From Bradyrhizobium sp. (lineage in GTDB: Bacteria; Pseudomonadota; Alphaproteobacteria; Rhizobiales; Xanthobacteraceae): a DNA stretch of 19,829 nt. The position numbers were made by a program, and so were the translations under genes. The notes below the pieces were generated by a model. That model searched no databases. It saw nothing but the letters and a program-made list of their open reading frames with translations, and had not been told where the DNA came from. The DNA lies in the NCBI GenBank assembly GCA_028290305.1, contig JAQGKC010000157.1, positions 1 through 19,829 on the forward strand, written 5' to 3'. Of this stretch, positions 7,477-15,644 are shown piece by piece. How positions within the stretch are numbered: the first letter of the stretch is position 1; the number at the start of each line of letters is the position of its first letter.

Positions 7477-8721
7477 ATGAAGATGTCGTCGCAAACTCAA
7501 GGAACTGAACCTCAAAGCGATTTCTCGAACCCAGTCGTTCGGTGGATCGACTATCGGCTTCCGATATTCACGTTCCTGCACCGCGAACTACGTACTTATC
7601 CGGCGCCAAGAAATCTTAACTACCTCTGGAATTTCGGATCGCTTGCAGGCGTCGCGCTCGTGACGATGATTGCGAGCGGAATAGTGCTTGCGATGCACTA
7701 CGTTCCGACTAACGAAGGTGCGTTCCAGTCAGTGGAACACATGATGCGTGACGTGAATTATGGATGGCTCATCCGGTACATTCACACCACGGGCGCATCG
7801 ATGTTTTTCCTGGTGGTCTACATCCACATTTTTCGCGGTCTCTATTACGGGTCGTACAAAGCGCCACGCGAGCTGCTTTGGTGGCTTGGCGTCATCATCC
7901 TGTTGCTGATGATGGGAACTGCATTTTTTGGCTATACGTTGCCTTGGGGCCAGATGAGCTTCTGGGGAGCTACCGTGATCACAAATCTGTTCTCTGCAAT
8001 TCCGGTGGTGGGTGACAGCATCGTAACCTGGCTTTGGGGCGGTTACACGGTTGGCGCTCCGACGCTCAACCGGTTCTATGCGCTGCACTACCTTTTGCCG
8101 TTTGTGATCGTGGCAGTGGTCGGGCTGCATCTCGTGGCCCTGCATAGGTTTGGATCGAACAATCCGACAGGGATCGATCTAAAGGATGCGGGCGATACGA
8201 TCCCGTTCCATCCATATTATACTGCGAAGGACATCCTCGGTCTGGTGATATTCTCTTTGGTGTTTGGGTGGTTCGTATTCTATGAGCCGAGCGCTCTTCT
8301 CAACTCGGACAACTACATTCCGGCGAACCCCGGCGTGACGCCCGCGCATATCGTGCCCGAGTGGTACCTACTGCCATTTTACGCGATTCTGCGGTCGATC
8401 CCCAATAAGCTGCTCGGCGTTGTCGCAATGCTGAGCTCCATTCTGGTGTTGTTCTTGCTGCCTTGGCTCGACACCAGCCCCGTGCGCTCGGGACGCTTTC
8501 GGCCTGTGTTCCGGATATTCTTCTGGACCTTGCTGGGTGATTGCATCCTGCTTGGCGACGCCGGTGCTCAAGCTCCAGAGGGTACCTGGCTTGCTCTGAG
8601 CAGAGTTGGCGCGGGTTACTATTTCATCCACTTCTTTGTTGTCCTGCCTCTTATCGGCGTGATCGAACGACCACTTCCGCTTCCAATCAGCATCAGCAAA
8701 CCTGCTCTTCAATCAGGATGA
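7477..8721 (+). CDS. cytochrome b (bc1-type), stand-alone
   Basis: 414 residues, the length of a bacterial cytochrome b (PetB/FbcB). The four haem ligands are H103, H117, H204 and H218, each pair 14 apart, in [17 protein letters not shown] and [16 protein letters not shown]. The quinol-site motif PEWY is at 294-297, and [19 protein letters not shown] spans about 152-170. Eight or nine hydrophobic helices are present, as in intact proteins. It would oxidise quinol in the membrane. No Rieske iron-sulphur gene and no cytochrome c1 gene lie beside it, which is not how a housekeeping bc1 operon looks. It may pass electrons to the upstream cytochrome c, or use subunits from elsewhere. No clear ribosome site is seen before ATG 7477 (CGAAACAAGAGATG), and an ATG two codons later is an alternative. 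Confidence 0.9.
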   Translation: MKMSSQTQGTEPQSDFSNPVVRWIDYRLPIFTFLHRELRTYPAPRNLNYLWNFGSLAGVALVTMIASGIVLAMHYVPTNEGAFQSVEHMMRDVNYGWLIRYIHTTGASMFFLVVYIHIFRGLYYGSYKAPRELLWWLGVIILLLMMGTAFFGYTLPWGQMSFWGATVITNLFSAIPVVGDSIVTWLWGGYTVGAPTLNRFYALHYLLPFVIVAVVGLHLVALHRFGSNNPTGIDLKDAGDTIPFHPYYTAKDILGLVIFSLVFGWFVFYEPSALLNSDNYIPANPGVTPAHIVPEWYLLPFYAILRSIPNKLLGVVAMLSSILVLFLLPWLDTSPVRSGRFRPVFRIFFWTLLGDCILLGDAGAQAPEGTWLALSRVGAGYYFIHFFVVLPLIGVIERPLPLPISISKPALQSG

Positions 8722-8823
8722 AGCTTCAAACCCTCGGTTCCATTACGGAAGCAAAAACGGGCTCGTTCTCCGAACAAAGCTCACGACCGAGCGTTGGTGA
8801 TAGGTTGAGAGAGGAGAAAACCT

Positions 8824-9117
8824 ATGAGGAGTTCTATATCGCTGGCATTGTTATCAGCTTCGGCACTGTTTCTCGCGTTCGCTGGCGACGGAATTGGAAC
8901 CGCTGCGCGAGCCCAGTCCGCTCCCGTCCAAGCGGAGCAAACGCCTCAGCAGTCGGACCAATCCCGTGAGCGCAGTCGTGCTGAAGACGTGAAGATCGGG
9001 CGCGATTGGAAGGCTCAAGGAGACGAGAGCAATCACGCCGGGCGCGATGCGACGGACAAGGAACATGAAACCGTCGGCCGCGACTGGCGTGCACATCCCG
9101 ACAATCGGGATCACTGA
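8824..9117 (+). CDS. small secreted charged protein with GRDW repeats
   Basis: 97 residues. A good ribosome site (AGAGAGGAGAAAACCT before ATG) supports it. Residues about 1-30 form a signal peptide ending ARAQS. The mature part is very polar: Gln/Ser/Glu-rich, then DVKIGRDWKAQG at about 55-66 and, after HAGRD at about 71-75, TVGRDWRAHPDN at about 83-94, so a short motif is used twice. I do not recognise the family. It ends the cytochrome run, 102 bases after the cytochrome b, and its stop is 2 bases from the stop of the opposing outer-membrane gene. No transcription terminator is visible there. Confidence 0.72.
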   Translation: MRSSISLALLSASALFLAFAGDGIGTAARAQSAPVQAEQTPQQSDQSRERSRAEDVKIGRDWKAQGDESNHAGRDATDKEHETVGRDWRAHPDNRDH

Positions 9118-9119
9118 GG

Positions 9120-9938
9120 CTATCGCGGCAAAATTGGCGATGCCTGGCGCTGCGCGGCGTGACCTTCGAAAAAAGAAAGTGGGAAGCCGAAGGTCAAGCC
9201 CGCGCGAATCTCGTTCGCCGGATGCCCACCCGTGAGCGCGTGACGTATCGCGACGTCGAAGCTGAGATCATCTCTCACACGGTAAATCAGCCCGACCAAG
9301 CCTGAGAACGTCTCCTCCTTTCCAAACTCGTTCTCGTAGAAGATCTCGGCGACGGGACGAACCGTCCATGTCGACGGTCCTTCGATAATAGCGCCGAGGA
9401 AGAGATCGCCGTGATGGCCGCGGGTGAGCGCAGTCTCGGCGTTCAGGTGGATGGTGCCCCAATCCCAGCGTTGCGAGACGATACCCGCCAGGCTTGCGCC
9501 GACGCCTGAAGTGCCGGTGCTGTCCGGAAGAAGGACGCCAAATTCGGTCGCGACGCTTGGGCCGGCTTTGTCCTGCAGGCTGCCGGGCACGAGCACATGC
9601 TTGAGGAAAGCGCCCGCTGCCGTCAGGCTCGTAGGGCCCGGCGGCGAAAGCGGCGTCTGTCCCTGGCCCTCGAAGACTGCTTCCCAATCCTCGCTTAGCC
9701 CGTAGTTGATGACCGTGGCCGGTGCGATGAGGCTCGCTCCGCTCTCATCCCGCAGGCGTCCGGCCGGCTGCAGTTCGATTTCCATTTCTCCTTTTTTCGC
9801 GACGGCGGCGTCGGTGCCGTCGAAGGGGCGATATGCCCGCGCAGGATCGGACCAGGCGAGCAGGCTCAGCGTGGCGATGGAGACCGAAGCGAGAAGCTTC
9901 GATAGCCTTCCGAAACGTCGGCAGTTTGCAGGCAGCAC
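9120..9938 (-). CDS. putative outer-membrane beta-barrel protein
   Basis: About 272 residues from GTG 9938, which has GGGAGG five bases upstream; a TTG at 9962 would add eight residues and overlap the previous gene. The segment RLSKLLASVSIATLSLLAWSD followed by PARA is a signal peptide. The rest alternates polar and hydrophobic residues, as in beta strands (EMEIELQPAG, DWEAVFEGQGQTP, HLNAETALTRGHHGDLFLGAI, EIFYENEFG). The end, LTFGFPLSFF, carries an aromatic-rich final strand but then adds about 17 residues. It resembles putative metal/solvent 'transporter' barrels of the phenol-degradation MetA-like sort; the exact family is uncertain. It is the last gene of the ChrB run and directly follows the secreted propeller gene. 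Confidence 0.75.
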   Translation of the reverse strand: MLPANCRRFGRLSKLLASVSIATLSLLAWSDPARAYRPFDGTDAAVAKKGEMEIELQPAGRLRDESGASLIAPATVINYGLSEDWEAVFEGQGQTPLSPPGPTSLTAAGAFLKHVLVPGSLQDKAGPSVATEFGVLLPDSTGTSGVGASLAGIVSQRWDWGTIHLNAETALTRGHHGDLFLGAIIEGPSTWTVRPVAEIFYENEFGKEETFSGLVGLIYRVRDDLSFDVAIRHALTGGHPANEIRAGLTFGFPLSFFEGHAAQRQASPILPR

Positions 9939-9958
9939 GCGCGCCTCCCGACAATTGA

Positions 9959-10957
9959 TCAAGGCATTGGCCTGAACATCCAGATCGCCGCGGGCCCGGC
10001 GAGGCCCGCATGGACGGCGACCAGTAGACGATCCATCTCCGGCACGAACAAAGACGTGCGCGCGCCCGTCGACGTGGGGATGCGCGCCATGTGGCGATAA
10101 GTCGTGCCATTTATCTCAAACACGTCGACAAAGCCCGCTCCGCAAGTGACGTAAACGCGCCCGCGTTTGGCGTCCACGAAGAGGTCATCAACGTCGCCGC
10201 AGGTCTGCACATTCGCCACCGACTTGCCGTCCTCCATGGCGAAGACGGCGAGCTCAGGCGGGTTGCGAAAGGCTACAAGAATTTGCGCTCGATCGCGATC
10301 AATGCTCATCGCGAAATTGCCGCCCTTGGGCATCGGCCATATCGCGAGCTGCTTGCCGGATGCGCCGTCCACTACGGCGATCGCGCGGGCGTCGGGCAAG
10401 TTGACGAACATACGGTTCTGGGCGATCTGGAAGCTTTCCGGGTGCGCCGGCAGCGGCACGTTTTGGACCTTGCTGCGGGTTGAAGGATCCAGCACCGCCA
10501 GCCCGCCGTCACCAAAGCCGACGACGACGTGCTTGGCTGCGGCGTCGATGCGGATGTTATCCGCATCGCTGCCGAGCTCGATTCGTGCCGTTGCCTTGTA
10601 TTCGTTTCCTTCCAACAGCCTTACCGAACCATCCCGCGCGTTGGCGATGAAGAGCGTATCGGTCGATGGCTCATATCCGACGCCTTGCGGTTCGTACAGC
10701 CCGGGAATGGTCCGGACAAGGCTGTGATTGGCAAGGTCGACAATGCCGACGCTATCATTGCCAAGCTCGGCAACAAACAACCGTTGCCGCTTCAAATCGA
10801 CCGCCATGTGATCGATCCGGCCGCGCACATCGCCGAGCAGGATTTTGGTTTCGAGCTGCAGCGGACCATCGTCGGCCGATTGAGCGGTCGTCGCGGTGCC
10901 GGTGAGCATCAAGTAGCTCGCCAGCACCGCAGCTGTCATCCGGAACGGATACCACAT
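9959..10957 (-). CDS. secreted YVTN-type beta-propeller protein
   Basis: 332 residues. A signal peptide (MWYPFRMTAAVLASYLMLTG, cut near TAQSADD) sends it to the periplasm. The body has propeller blades of about 40 residues: VDLKRQRLFVAELGNDSVGIVD, then GYEPSTDTLFIANARDGSVRLL, IRIDAAAKHVVVGFGDGGLAVLD and VDAKRGRVYVTCGAGFVDVFE. A cysteine pair, QTCGDVD and VTCGAG, could form a disulphide. These proteins bind or scaffold; no enzyme activity can be claimed. GAGGGGACGGCA before the ATG is a good ribosome site. It follows the PepSY-like gene and precedes the outer-membrane gene, consistent with a role at the cell envelope. Confidence 0.84.
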   Translation of the reverse strand: MWYPFRMTAAVLASYLMLTGTATTAQSADDGPLQLETKILLGDVRGRIDHMAVDLKRQRLFVAELGNDSVGIVDLANHSLVRTIPGLYEPQGVGYEPSTDTLFIANARDGSVRLLEGNEYKATARIELGSDADNIRIDAAAKHVVVGFGDGGLAVLDPSTRSKVQNVPLPAHPESFQIAQNRMFVNLPDARAIAVVDGASGKQLAIWPMPKGGNFAMSIDRDRAQILVAFRNPPELAVFAMEDGKSVANVQTCGDVDDLFVDAKRGRVYVTCGAGFVDVFEINGTTYRHMARIPTSTGARTSLFVPEMDRLLVAVHAGLAGPAAIWMFRPMP

Positions 10958-11000
10958 TGCCGTCCCCTCTGTTCGTTCAGTACGTCACCACATTGCCCAG

Positions 11001-11549
11001 CTAGTCGAGATGCTCGGATGCAGTCGAGAACTGCTTTCCTGCCAGCAGAACAATCGCGGCCTCTGGACGATCGCCCTTCAGCTCCGGCACGGCGCTCACG
11101 ACGAGCACATTCCCAGCCTGTTGTCCCTTCGCCTGCCCCATCGATTTGAGCGCCGCATCCGCGAGCTTGACCTTTGCCCGATCCATCGCAGCCTTTTGCG
11201 AATTGGCATGGGAAAGATCTTCACCTTCGCTAATGGGTTCCACCTTGGCGATCTTTCCGGTCACGTGATCGACGATGACCTCGAAAAATTTTCCCTCTTT
11301 TGCGGTATAGACGGAAAGCTGGAGCTTGCCATCTTCGACCTCAAATTTTCCGGAGATCGGCTGTCCTTCTGCCTCGCTGGCGACAAGGCCCTGCTGCAAG
11401 CTTACCTTTGCCTCACTCAACGCATTCGCTAATTCCGCCTGTTCTTGATCCGGACCAACCGCAAAGGCCAGTTGGTTGCCGACGGGTCCCTCTATAGCGA
11501 CGAGGACGAGACCGAGGCCGGTTGTCAGTAGCACTTCTCTCCTAGTCAT
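11001..11549 (-). CDS. PepSY-like secreted protein
   Basis: 182 residues. Begins MTRREVLLTTGLGLVLVAIE, an export signal with an RR but not a full twin-arginine consensus; the signal ends near LAFAVG. The mature protein contains a PepSY-like unit (KFEVEDGKLQLSVYTAKEGKFFEVIVDHVTGKIAKVEPI), with 'Y-F-V-VD--TG-I--V' typical of the domain. A helical stretch (KAAMDRAKVKLADAALKSMGQA) and a second beta part (GNVLVVSAVPELKGDRPEAAIVLL) follow. A GAGGAG ribosome site precedes the ATG. It is between the ChrA and propeller genes. PepSY proteins usually act outside the membrane with redox or metal partners; the task here is unknown. Confidence 0.8.
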   Translation of the reverse strand: MTRREVLLTTGLGLVLVAIEGPVGNQLAFAVGPDQEQAELANALSEAKVSLQQGLVASEAEGQPISGKFEVEDGKLQLSVYTAKEGKFFEVIVDHVTGKIAKVEPISEGEDLSHANSQKAAMDRAKVKLADAALKSMGQAKGQQAGNVLVVSAVPELKGDRPEAAIVLLAGKQFSTASEHLD

Positions 11550-11598
11550 GGGTTACTCCTCACATTGGTCGAGTTGCCCCTGCCCTTCACCAAAACTG

Positions 11599-12780
11599 TC
11601 ATTTCACCATCACCCATGCCGGCTGCAGCAACGGGTATGCGATCAGGCCGACCACAGCCGTGGCCGCAATCAGGAGCGGATTGCTCACCTTCCAGCGGAA
11701 CAGGATCGTCAGCGAGGCGATCCCGATCAATGCCGTCAGCCAGTCGCCAATCGCGATGCGTCCGAGCAGGATGCACGCGCCCAGGATCGTTCCGATCGCC
11801 GCGGCGTAGGCGCCTTTGACAAAGCCCTGCACATTGGGATTGCCGCGATGCCGCGCCAGCAGAGGCGCGGCAATCAACACCAACAGGAAGGACGGCAGGA
11901 AGATGCCAATGGTCGAGACCACGGAGCCCCAGAAACCCGCGACGAGATAACCGACAAAGGTTGCGGTGATGACCACCGGCCCCGGACTGATCATGCCGAT
12001 TGCGACCGCAATCAGGAACTGGCGCTGGTCGAGCCAGCCGAATTGCTGCACCAGTCCCTGTTCGAGAAACGGCACGATCACAAGGCCACTGCCGAAGGTG
12101 AGCGAGCCTGCCTTGAGGAAGAACAGCAGGAGCTTGCCAAGAATGGAGCCAGAGGCTGTGGCGGTGGGCGCAAGCTGCGCCAGTACCGGCGGGGCGGCGA
12201 GCGAGAGCGCGGCCGGCGTTCGCTTGAACATGTTCCCGTAATAGAGAATGCCGACGATCCCGGCACCGATGAACATCAGCGCGACTTCAGACTGCAGGAT
12301 CACGGTAACGGCAAGGCACACCGCCGCGATCACCCATTGCAGCCAGTCTTCCATGCCGAGCTTGGCAAGCCGGTAGCAGGAATGCAGGATTAACGCGATC
12401 ACGGCCGGGCTCACGCCATAGAAGATGGCGGTGACCGGCTGCAGGTCGCCGAGATAGACATAGAGCGCGCCAAGCGCTGCCACGATGACGAAGTTCGGGA
12501 AGATGAAGGCCCAGCCGCCGGCCCAGGCGCCCCAAAAGCCGCCGCGCAAATAGGAGATGTAGACGCCGACCTGGATCGCTAGCGGCCCCGGCAGCGACTG
12601 ACAGATGGCAATGGCCTCGCGCATCTGCTCCTTGGTGAGCCATTTCTTGCCGTCGACCAGCTCGCGCTCCATCTGGCCGACCAGCGCCACCGGCCCACCG
12701 AAACCAAGACAGCCGAGCCGCAAGAAATAGCGCACCAACTCGCCGATCCGGCCGCGCTCGATGTCAGTCGTCGTCGTCAT
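11599..12780 (-). CDS. chrA: chromate transporter ChrA
   Basis: 393 residues, a full two-domain ChrA. The N-half starts with LVRYFLRLGCLGFGGPVALV and carries CQSLPGPLAIQVGVYIS. The C-half repeats the pattern with FFLKAGSLTFGSGLVIVPFL and GMISPGPVVITATFVGYL. The duplicated FGGP/PGP motifs and about ten hydrophobic helices are characteristic of the CHR family, which exports chromate (and is inhibited by sulfate) to the periplasm. GGGGACAGGCACA precedes the ATG. It lies 14 bases after the unknown secreted gene, within the ChrB run, as in known chrBAC clusters where chrB, chrA and a superoxide dismutase (chrC) travel together. Confidence 0.95.
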   Translation of the reverse strand: MTTTTDIERGRIGELVRYFLRLGCLGFGGPVALVGQMERELVDGKKWLTKEQMREAIAICQSLPGPLAIQVGVYISYLRGGFWGAWAGGWAFIFPNFVIVAALGALYVYLGDLQPVTAIFYGVSPAVIALILHSCYRLAKLGMEDWLQWVIAAVCLAVTVILQSEVALMFIGAGIVGILYYGNMFKRTPAALSLAAPPVLAQLAPTATASGSILGKLLLFFLKAGSLTFGSGLVIVPFLEQGLVQQFGWLDQRQFLIAVAIGMISPGPVVITATFVGYLVAGFWGSVVSTIGIFLPSFLLVLIAAPLLARHRGNPNVQGFVKGAYAAAIGTILGACILLGRIAIGDWLTALIGIASLTILFRWKVSNPLLIAATAVVGLIAYPLLQPAWVMVK

Positions 12781-12794
12781 TGTGCCTGTCCCCG

Positions 12795-13184
12795 TTATTT
12801 GTTGTCCGTTGGCGGCTGAATGATGCCGTCAAGCTTCCCGCCCAGCCCCATGGGCTTCATCTCGATCGTGTTTCCGGTAAGCGACACTTCGTAACAGCCG
12901 TCATCCGGCTCCTGCAGATAAAGGCATAGCTCGTCCTCCTCGACGACCCATTTGCCGACCTTCTTCACGCCCATCGAATAGCTTCGCAGCGTTCCGTCGC
13001 GGTCATAGACGAACCGATAGTGCACCTCGTCGGTGAGCTGCATCCCGGCCAGCTTTGCACGGATCTGTGCGCCCGATAATTTCCGAAGGCTTTGCGCGGC
13101 GACAAAGTCGGCATCGAGGGCAACCGCGCCCCCGATGCCGCAGGCGAGTGCCGCGATGAGGCACTTCACAGGTAGTTCGCTCAA
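12795..13184 (-). CDS. conserved secreted protein of unknown function
   Basis: 129 residues from TTG 13184, chosen because AAGGA lies 7 bases before it, overlapping the stop of the preceding gene; a GTG at 13169 is the alternative. Residues about 6-30 form a signal peptide (CLIAALACGIGGAVALDADF, cut near AAQS). The mature part contains LSGAQIRAKLAGMQLTDEVH, then SYSMGVKKVGKWVVEEDELC and a C-terminal beta-rich part with two cysteines (LCLYLQEPDDGCYEV). This 'allele-like' small beta protein pattern (heat, acid or lipid binding) is not diagnostic and I do not assign a family. It is tightly packed between the six-cysteine protein and ChrA, so it is very probably co-transcribed and linked to chromate stress. 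Confidence 0.75.
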   Translation of the reverse strand: MSELPVKCLIAALACGIGGAVALDADFVAAQSLRKLSGAQIRAKLAGMQLTDEVHYRFVYDRDGTLRSYSMGVKKVGKWVVEEDELCLYLQEPDDGCYEVSLTGNTIEMKPMGLGGKLDGIIQPPTDNK

Positions 13185-13194
13185 TCAGTGGTCC

Positions 13195-13374
13195 TTACTT
13201 TTTGCAGGATTTCATGCACATCTGATACTCGGACTTGCAGGTCGGCCCGGCATAGTTCTTCATGCATGCCTTTTGCTGGTCAGCGCAGACCTTGCAGCTT
13301 GTCTGCGCGCGTGCGGCCTCGAACGCCGCACAAGCGCTAATCGCTACTACCAGCGCGGTCATTATAACTCTCAT
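13195..13374 (-). CDS. small secreted six-cysteine protein
   Basis: 59 residues from ATG 13374, with GAGGAGG about 9 bases upstream (GCGAGGAGGTCTGGTCATG). A longer frame is open upstream but overlaps the SOD gene; the ATG with that ribosome site is the real start. Residues 1-23 are a signal peptide (MTALVVAISACAAFEAARAQ). The mature part holds six cysteines in about 35 residues: C27, C30, C37, C46, C53 and C57, including CKVC and CMKSCKK. This could be a disulphide-stabilised mini-protein or a thiolate metal binder. It sits between the SOD (66 bases further up) and the unknown secreted gene. I recognise no family. Confidence 0.75.
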   Translation of the reverse strand: MRVIMTALVVAISACAAFEAARAQTSCKVCADQQKACMKNYAGPTCKSEYQMCMKSCKK

Positions 13375-13430
13375 GACCAGACCTCCTCGCTGGCATTCGC
13401 CTTTTAGATGTTGGTGAGCGGCATTTCGCA

Positions 13431-14150
13431 CTAGGATTCGCGGCTGTACTGGTCGTACAGCTTCGCAGCATTGTCCCATTTGATCGCTTCCATGTAGATA
13501 TCGACATATCGCGCGGCCGCAGCGCCGTAGTCCATGTGATAGGCGTGCTCGTACATGTCGAGTACAAGCACCGGACGACCGCCAGCGAGCGTCGTCGTAT
13601 GGTCGGCCGCCCATTGGTTGACCAGCCGCTTGTCGCGCGGAGAATAAGCCAGGATAACCCAGCCTGACCCGCCGCCTTCGGCCTTGCCCATCGCGGCGAA
13701 CTCGGCACGCCACCGCTCCATGCTGCCGAAATCGCGTGCGATTGCATCGACGAGCGCACCATTCGGTTTGCCCGCTCCACCGAGGCCGTCGAAATAGATC
13801 TCATGAAGGATCATCGAGTTCGATGCGACCAGCTCTTCGCGCTTGAGGCCGTTGATGACGAAGTTCGGCGCTTTGGCGAAGTCAAGCTCAGCCAACTGCG
13901 TGCCGATCGCGTTCAAGCGCTTGACCGCGCCGACATAGTTGTTTTCGTAGTGACTTACGAGCACCTTCTCCGAAATGCCGGCGATCGATTTGGGATCGAA
14001 CGACATCGGTTTGGCTTGATACGGCATGGCCTTGCCTCCGGTTTGGGGGTTGCTTTGAGCCAGCGCTTGGCTCGTGGCGAGCACCGCCGTGGATGCAGCG
14101 GCCGCGCCGACGCCAGCGATGAAGTTTCGTCGTTCGTTATTCAGGGTCAT
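13431..14150 (-). CDS. Fe/Mn superoxide dismutase with twin-arginine export signal (ChrC-like)
   Basis: 239 residues. The N-terminus MTLNNERRNFIAGVGAAAAS has RRNFI and a long hydrophobic stretch ending AQSNP, as in Tat substrates, so the folded metalloenzyme would be exported to the periplasm. Metal ligands expected for the family are visible: H67 (VSHYENNYVG), H116 (SMILHEIYFDGLGG), D198 and H202 (LDMYEHAYHMDYG). It disproportionates superoxide, which is formed when chromate is reduced. In known chrBAC operons chrC encodes an iron superoxide dismutase, so this is the local equivalent, but located outside the cytoplasm. GGAGAGACAT precedes the ATG. Lies 80 bases from the DUF1259 gene. Confidence 0.92.
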   Translation of the reverse strand: MTLNNERRNFIAGVGAAAASTAVLATSQALAQSNPQTGGKAMPYQAKPMSFDPKSIAGISEKVLVSHYENNYVGAVKRLNAIGTQLAELDFAKAPNFVINGLKREELVASNSMILHEIYFDGLGGAGKPNGALVDAIARDFGSMERWRAEFAAMGKAEGGGSGWVILAYSPRDKRLVNQWAADHTTTLAGGRPVLVLDMYEHAYHMDYGAAAARYVDIYMEAIKWDNAAKLYDQYSRES

Positions 14151-14230
14151 ATGTCTCTCCGTTTTTCAGCAACCCCGGCATATTGAAAGCCGCATGTTGC
14201 ACGCTGATGGCATGGCAGCCTCAAGCAAGC

Positions 14231-15175
14231 TCAACTCTTGGTGCTCGCAGTTTTCTCGAGTGCGGCGCGCAGACCCTTGGCCAGCTTTATGGCATCGTCA
14301 TTGGCCCAGAAATGCATGAAGAACAGCCGCGGCTGTTCGTCCAACATGTGATTGTGCAAAGCCGTCATGTCGATGCCGTGAACCCGCAGCGCCATGATCA
14401 CCGGATTGACCTCGTCGCCGGTCAGGACGAAATCGCCAGTGATGGCGGCCTTGCCGCCGCCGGTCGGCTGGAAGTTGATGCCGATGGCGACACCCATCGG
14501 CCCCACTGGCGCAAGCTGCATGCCTTCCTCGGTGATTGGGTCGCGGCGCGGCACGTTGAATTGATAGACGCCACCATTGGCTTGCCCCTTCACGCCGATA
14601 ATCTGGTCGAGCTGCGCTGTATCAAGATCGACGGCCGGCGGCGGAGCTGCTGGAGCTGCAACCGTCAACGGCGTCTGGCTTTCGGCGAGAGCATCGCGGA
14701 TTGCAGTGGCGATCTTGATCGGGTCGCCGTGGCCGGCGACGTGCATGTAGAAGGTCGCAGGGCTTGCGCGCAGCAGGTGGTTGTGAACAGCCGTGATCTC
14801 CAGGCCGCTCGCGATCATCTTCAGCATGACCGGGTTGATCTCCGACTCGAGCAACACCAGATCGCCCATCGCCATAACGCCACCGTGCGCGGGCTTGAAC
14901 GCGATCCAACCGCCGAGCGCGAGAGCCGGCTTGATGGTCACTCCGTCGAGCGTCACCGTGAGATCGGTCCGCGGAAAACCATAGCGATGCACGTCGGCCG
15001 TGACCGCGGGCTTCCTGCCCAACACCTCATCAACCTTTTGCCAATCGATGTCCTGCGCGTGGGCAGCGGATACAAAGGGCTCCGCAAACACCTGCCAGTC
15101 GAGTTTTTGAGCGCCCGCACCGGAGGCGAACAGGGATGCACAGATTCCAGCCGCCAGCATAAGTGTGTTTCGCAT
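14231..15175 (-). CDS. DUF1259 protein, two repeats (LppY/LpqO-like)
   Basis: 314 residues with a signal peptide (MRNTLMLAAGICASLFASGA, cut near GAGAQ). The mature part has two copies of a domain of about 125 residues. The first has LEITAVHNHLL, then FYMHVAGHGDPIKIATAIR. The second has IDMTALHNHMLDEQPRLFFM, then HFWANDDAIKLAKGLR. The H-N-H and M-H signature is characteristic of DUF1259, found in LppY/LpqO-type envelope proteins; function is not established, but the histidines suggest metal binding. The repeats are joined by an alanine/proline-rich linker (about 170-185). AAGGAGCA immediately upstream gives the ribosome site. It lies between the small beta-type secreted protein and the exported SOD in the ChrB run. 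Confidence 0.9.
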   Translation of the reverse strand: MRNTLMLAAGICASLFASGAGAQKLDWQVFAEPFVSAAHAQDIDWQKVDEVLGRKPAVTADVHRYGFPRTDLTVTLDGVTIKPALALGGWIAFKPAHGGVMAMGDLVLLESEINPVMLKMIASGLEITAVHNHLLRASPATFYMHVAGHGDPIKIATAIRDALAESQTPLTVAAPAAPPPAVDLDTAQLDQIIGVKGQANGGVYQFNVPRRDPITEEGMQLAPVGPMGVAIGINFQPTGGGKAAITGDFVLTGDEVNPVIMALRVHGIDMTALHNHMLDEQPRLFFMHFWANDDAIKLAKGLRAALEKTASTKS

Positions 15176-15248
15176 TGCATTGCTCCTTGATCGAACCTAG
15201 TCCCTTGGTGGATACGACCACTGCAACGGCGAAGGCCGCGACGGCCGC

Positions 15249-15593
15249 CTATTCCATCGAGAGCCCCACAATGGTCTTGGCGCCGGCGATATTTTGTACG
15301 GTGACCTCGACCTGATCGCCGTAGCGAACGGCATTGAAGATCAGGGCGTCCTGGACCTTGAACTGCTCTGTCTTGTCCTGAGACAGCCGGATTTTGATTG
15401 TGTCGTTCCCCTGGTCGACGCTGTCGATGATGCCGCGCAAAGTCTCAGTCGCTGGCTTGGGTGCCACGACCGTCCCTTGCGCAATTGCACCAATCGTCTC
15501 CTGCTTTACATGCGCCTTGTCGACGGTCGCAGGCCCAGACAGGGCCTCACCTGGCAACAGGGCGAAAGCTAGCGCGATCGCTATTGATCTCAT
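15249..15593 (-). CDS. small secreted beta-type protein (CusF-like fold suspected)
   Basis: 114 residues from ATG 15593; an ATG five codons earlier (15608) has no ribosome site, whereas GGAGCGAAGGAAC stands before 15593. Signal peptide is MRSIAIALAFALLPGEALSG. The mature part ends with a beta pattern (GIIDSVDQGNDTIKIRLSQD, then FKVQDALIFNAVRYGDQVEV and an ending VTVQNIAGAKTIVGLSME). This is like small OB-fold periplasmic proteins of the CusF type, which often hold copper or silver, but the CusF metal residues (W44, M47, M49, H36) are not recognisable. Call is therefore structural only. It is between the ChrB-side PepSY-like gene and the DUF1259 gene. Confidence 0.7.
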   Translation of the reverse strand: MRSIAIALAFALLPGEALSGPATVDKAHVKQETIGAIAQGTVVAPKPATETLRGIIDSVDQGNDTIKIRLSQDKTEQFKVQDALIFNAVRYGDQVEVTVQNIAGAKTIVGLSME

Positions 15594-15644
15594 GTTCCTT
15601 CGCTCCATCGTTGAGTGGCGCCCGCGGGACTCGGGAGCCGGCTC

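Noticed and set aside
14183..15190. Long plus-strand open frame opposite DUF1259
   Set aside because: It mirrors the DUF1259 gene, which has a signal peptide, a ribosome site and conserved HNH motifs.
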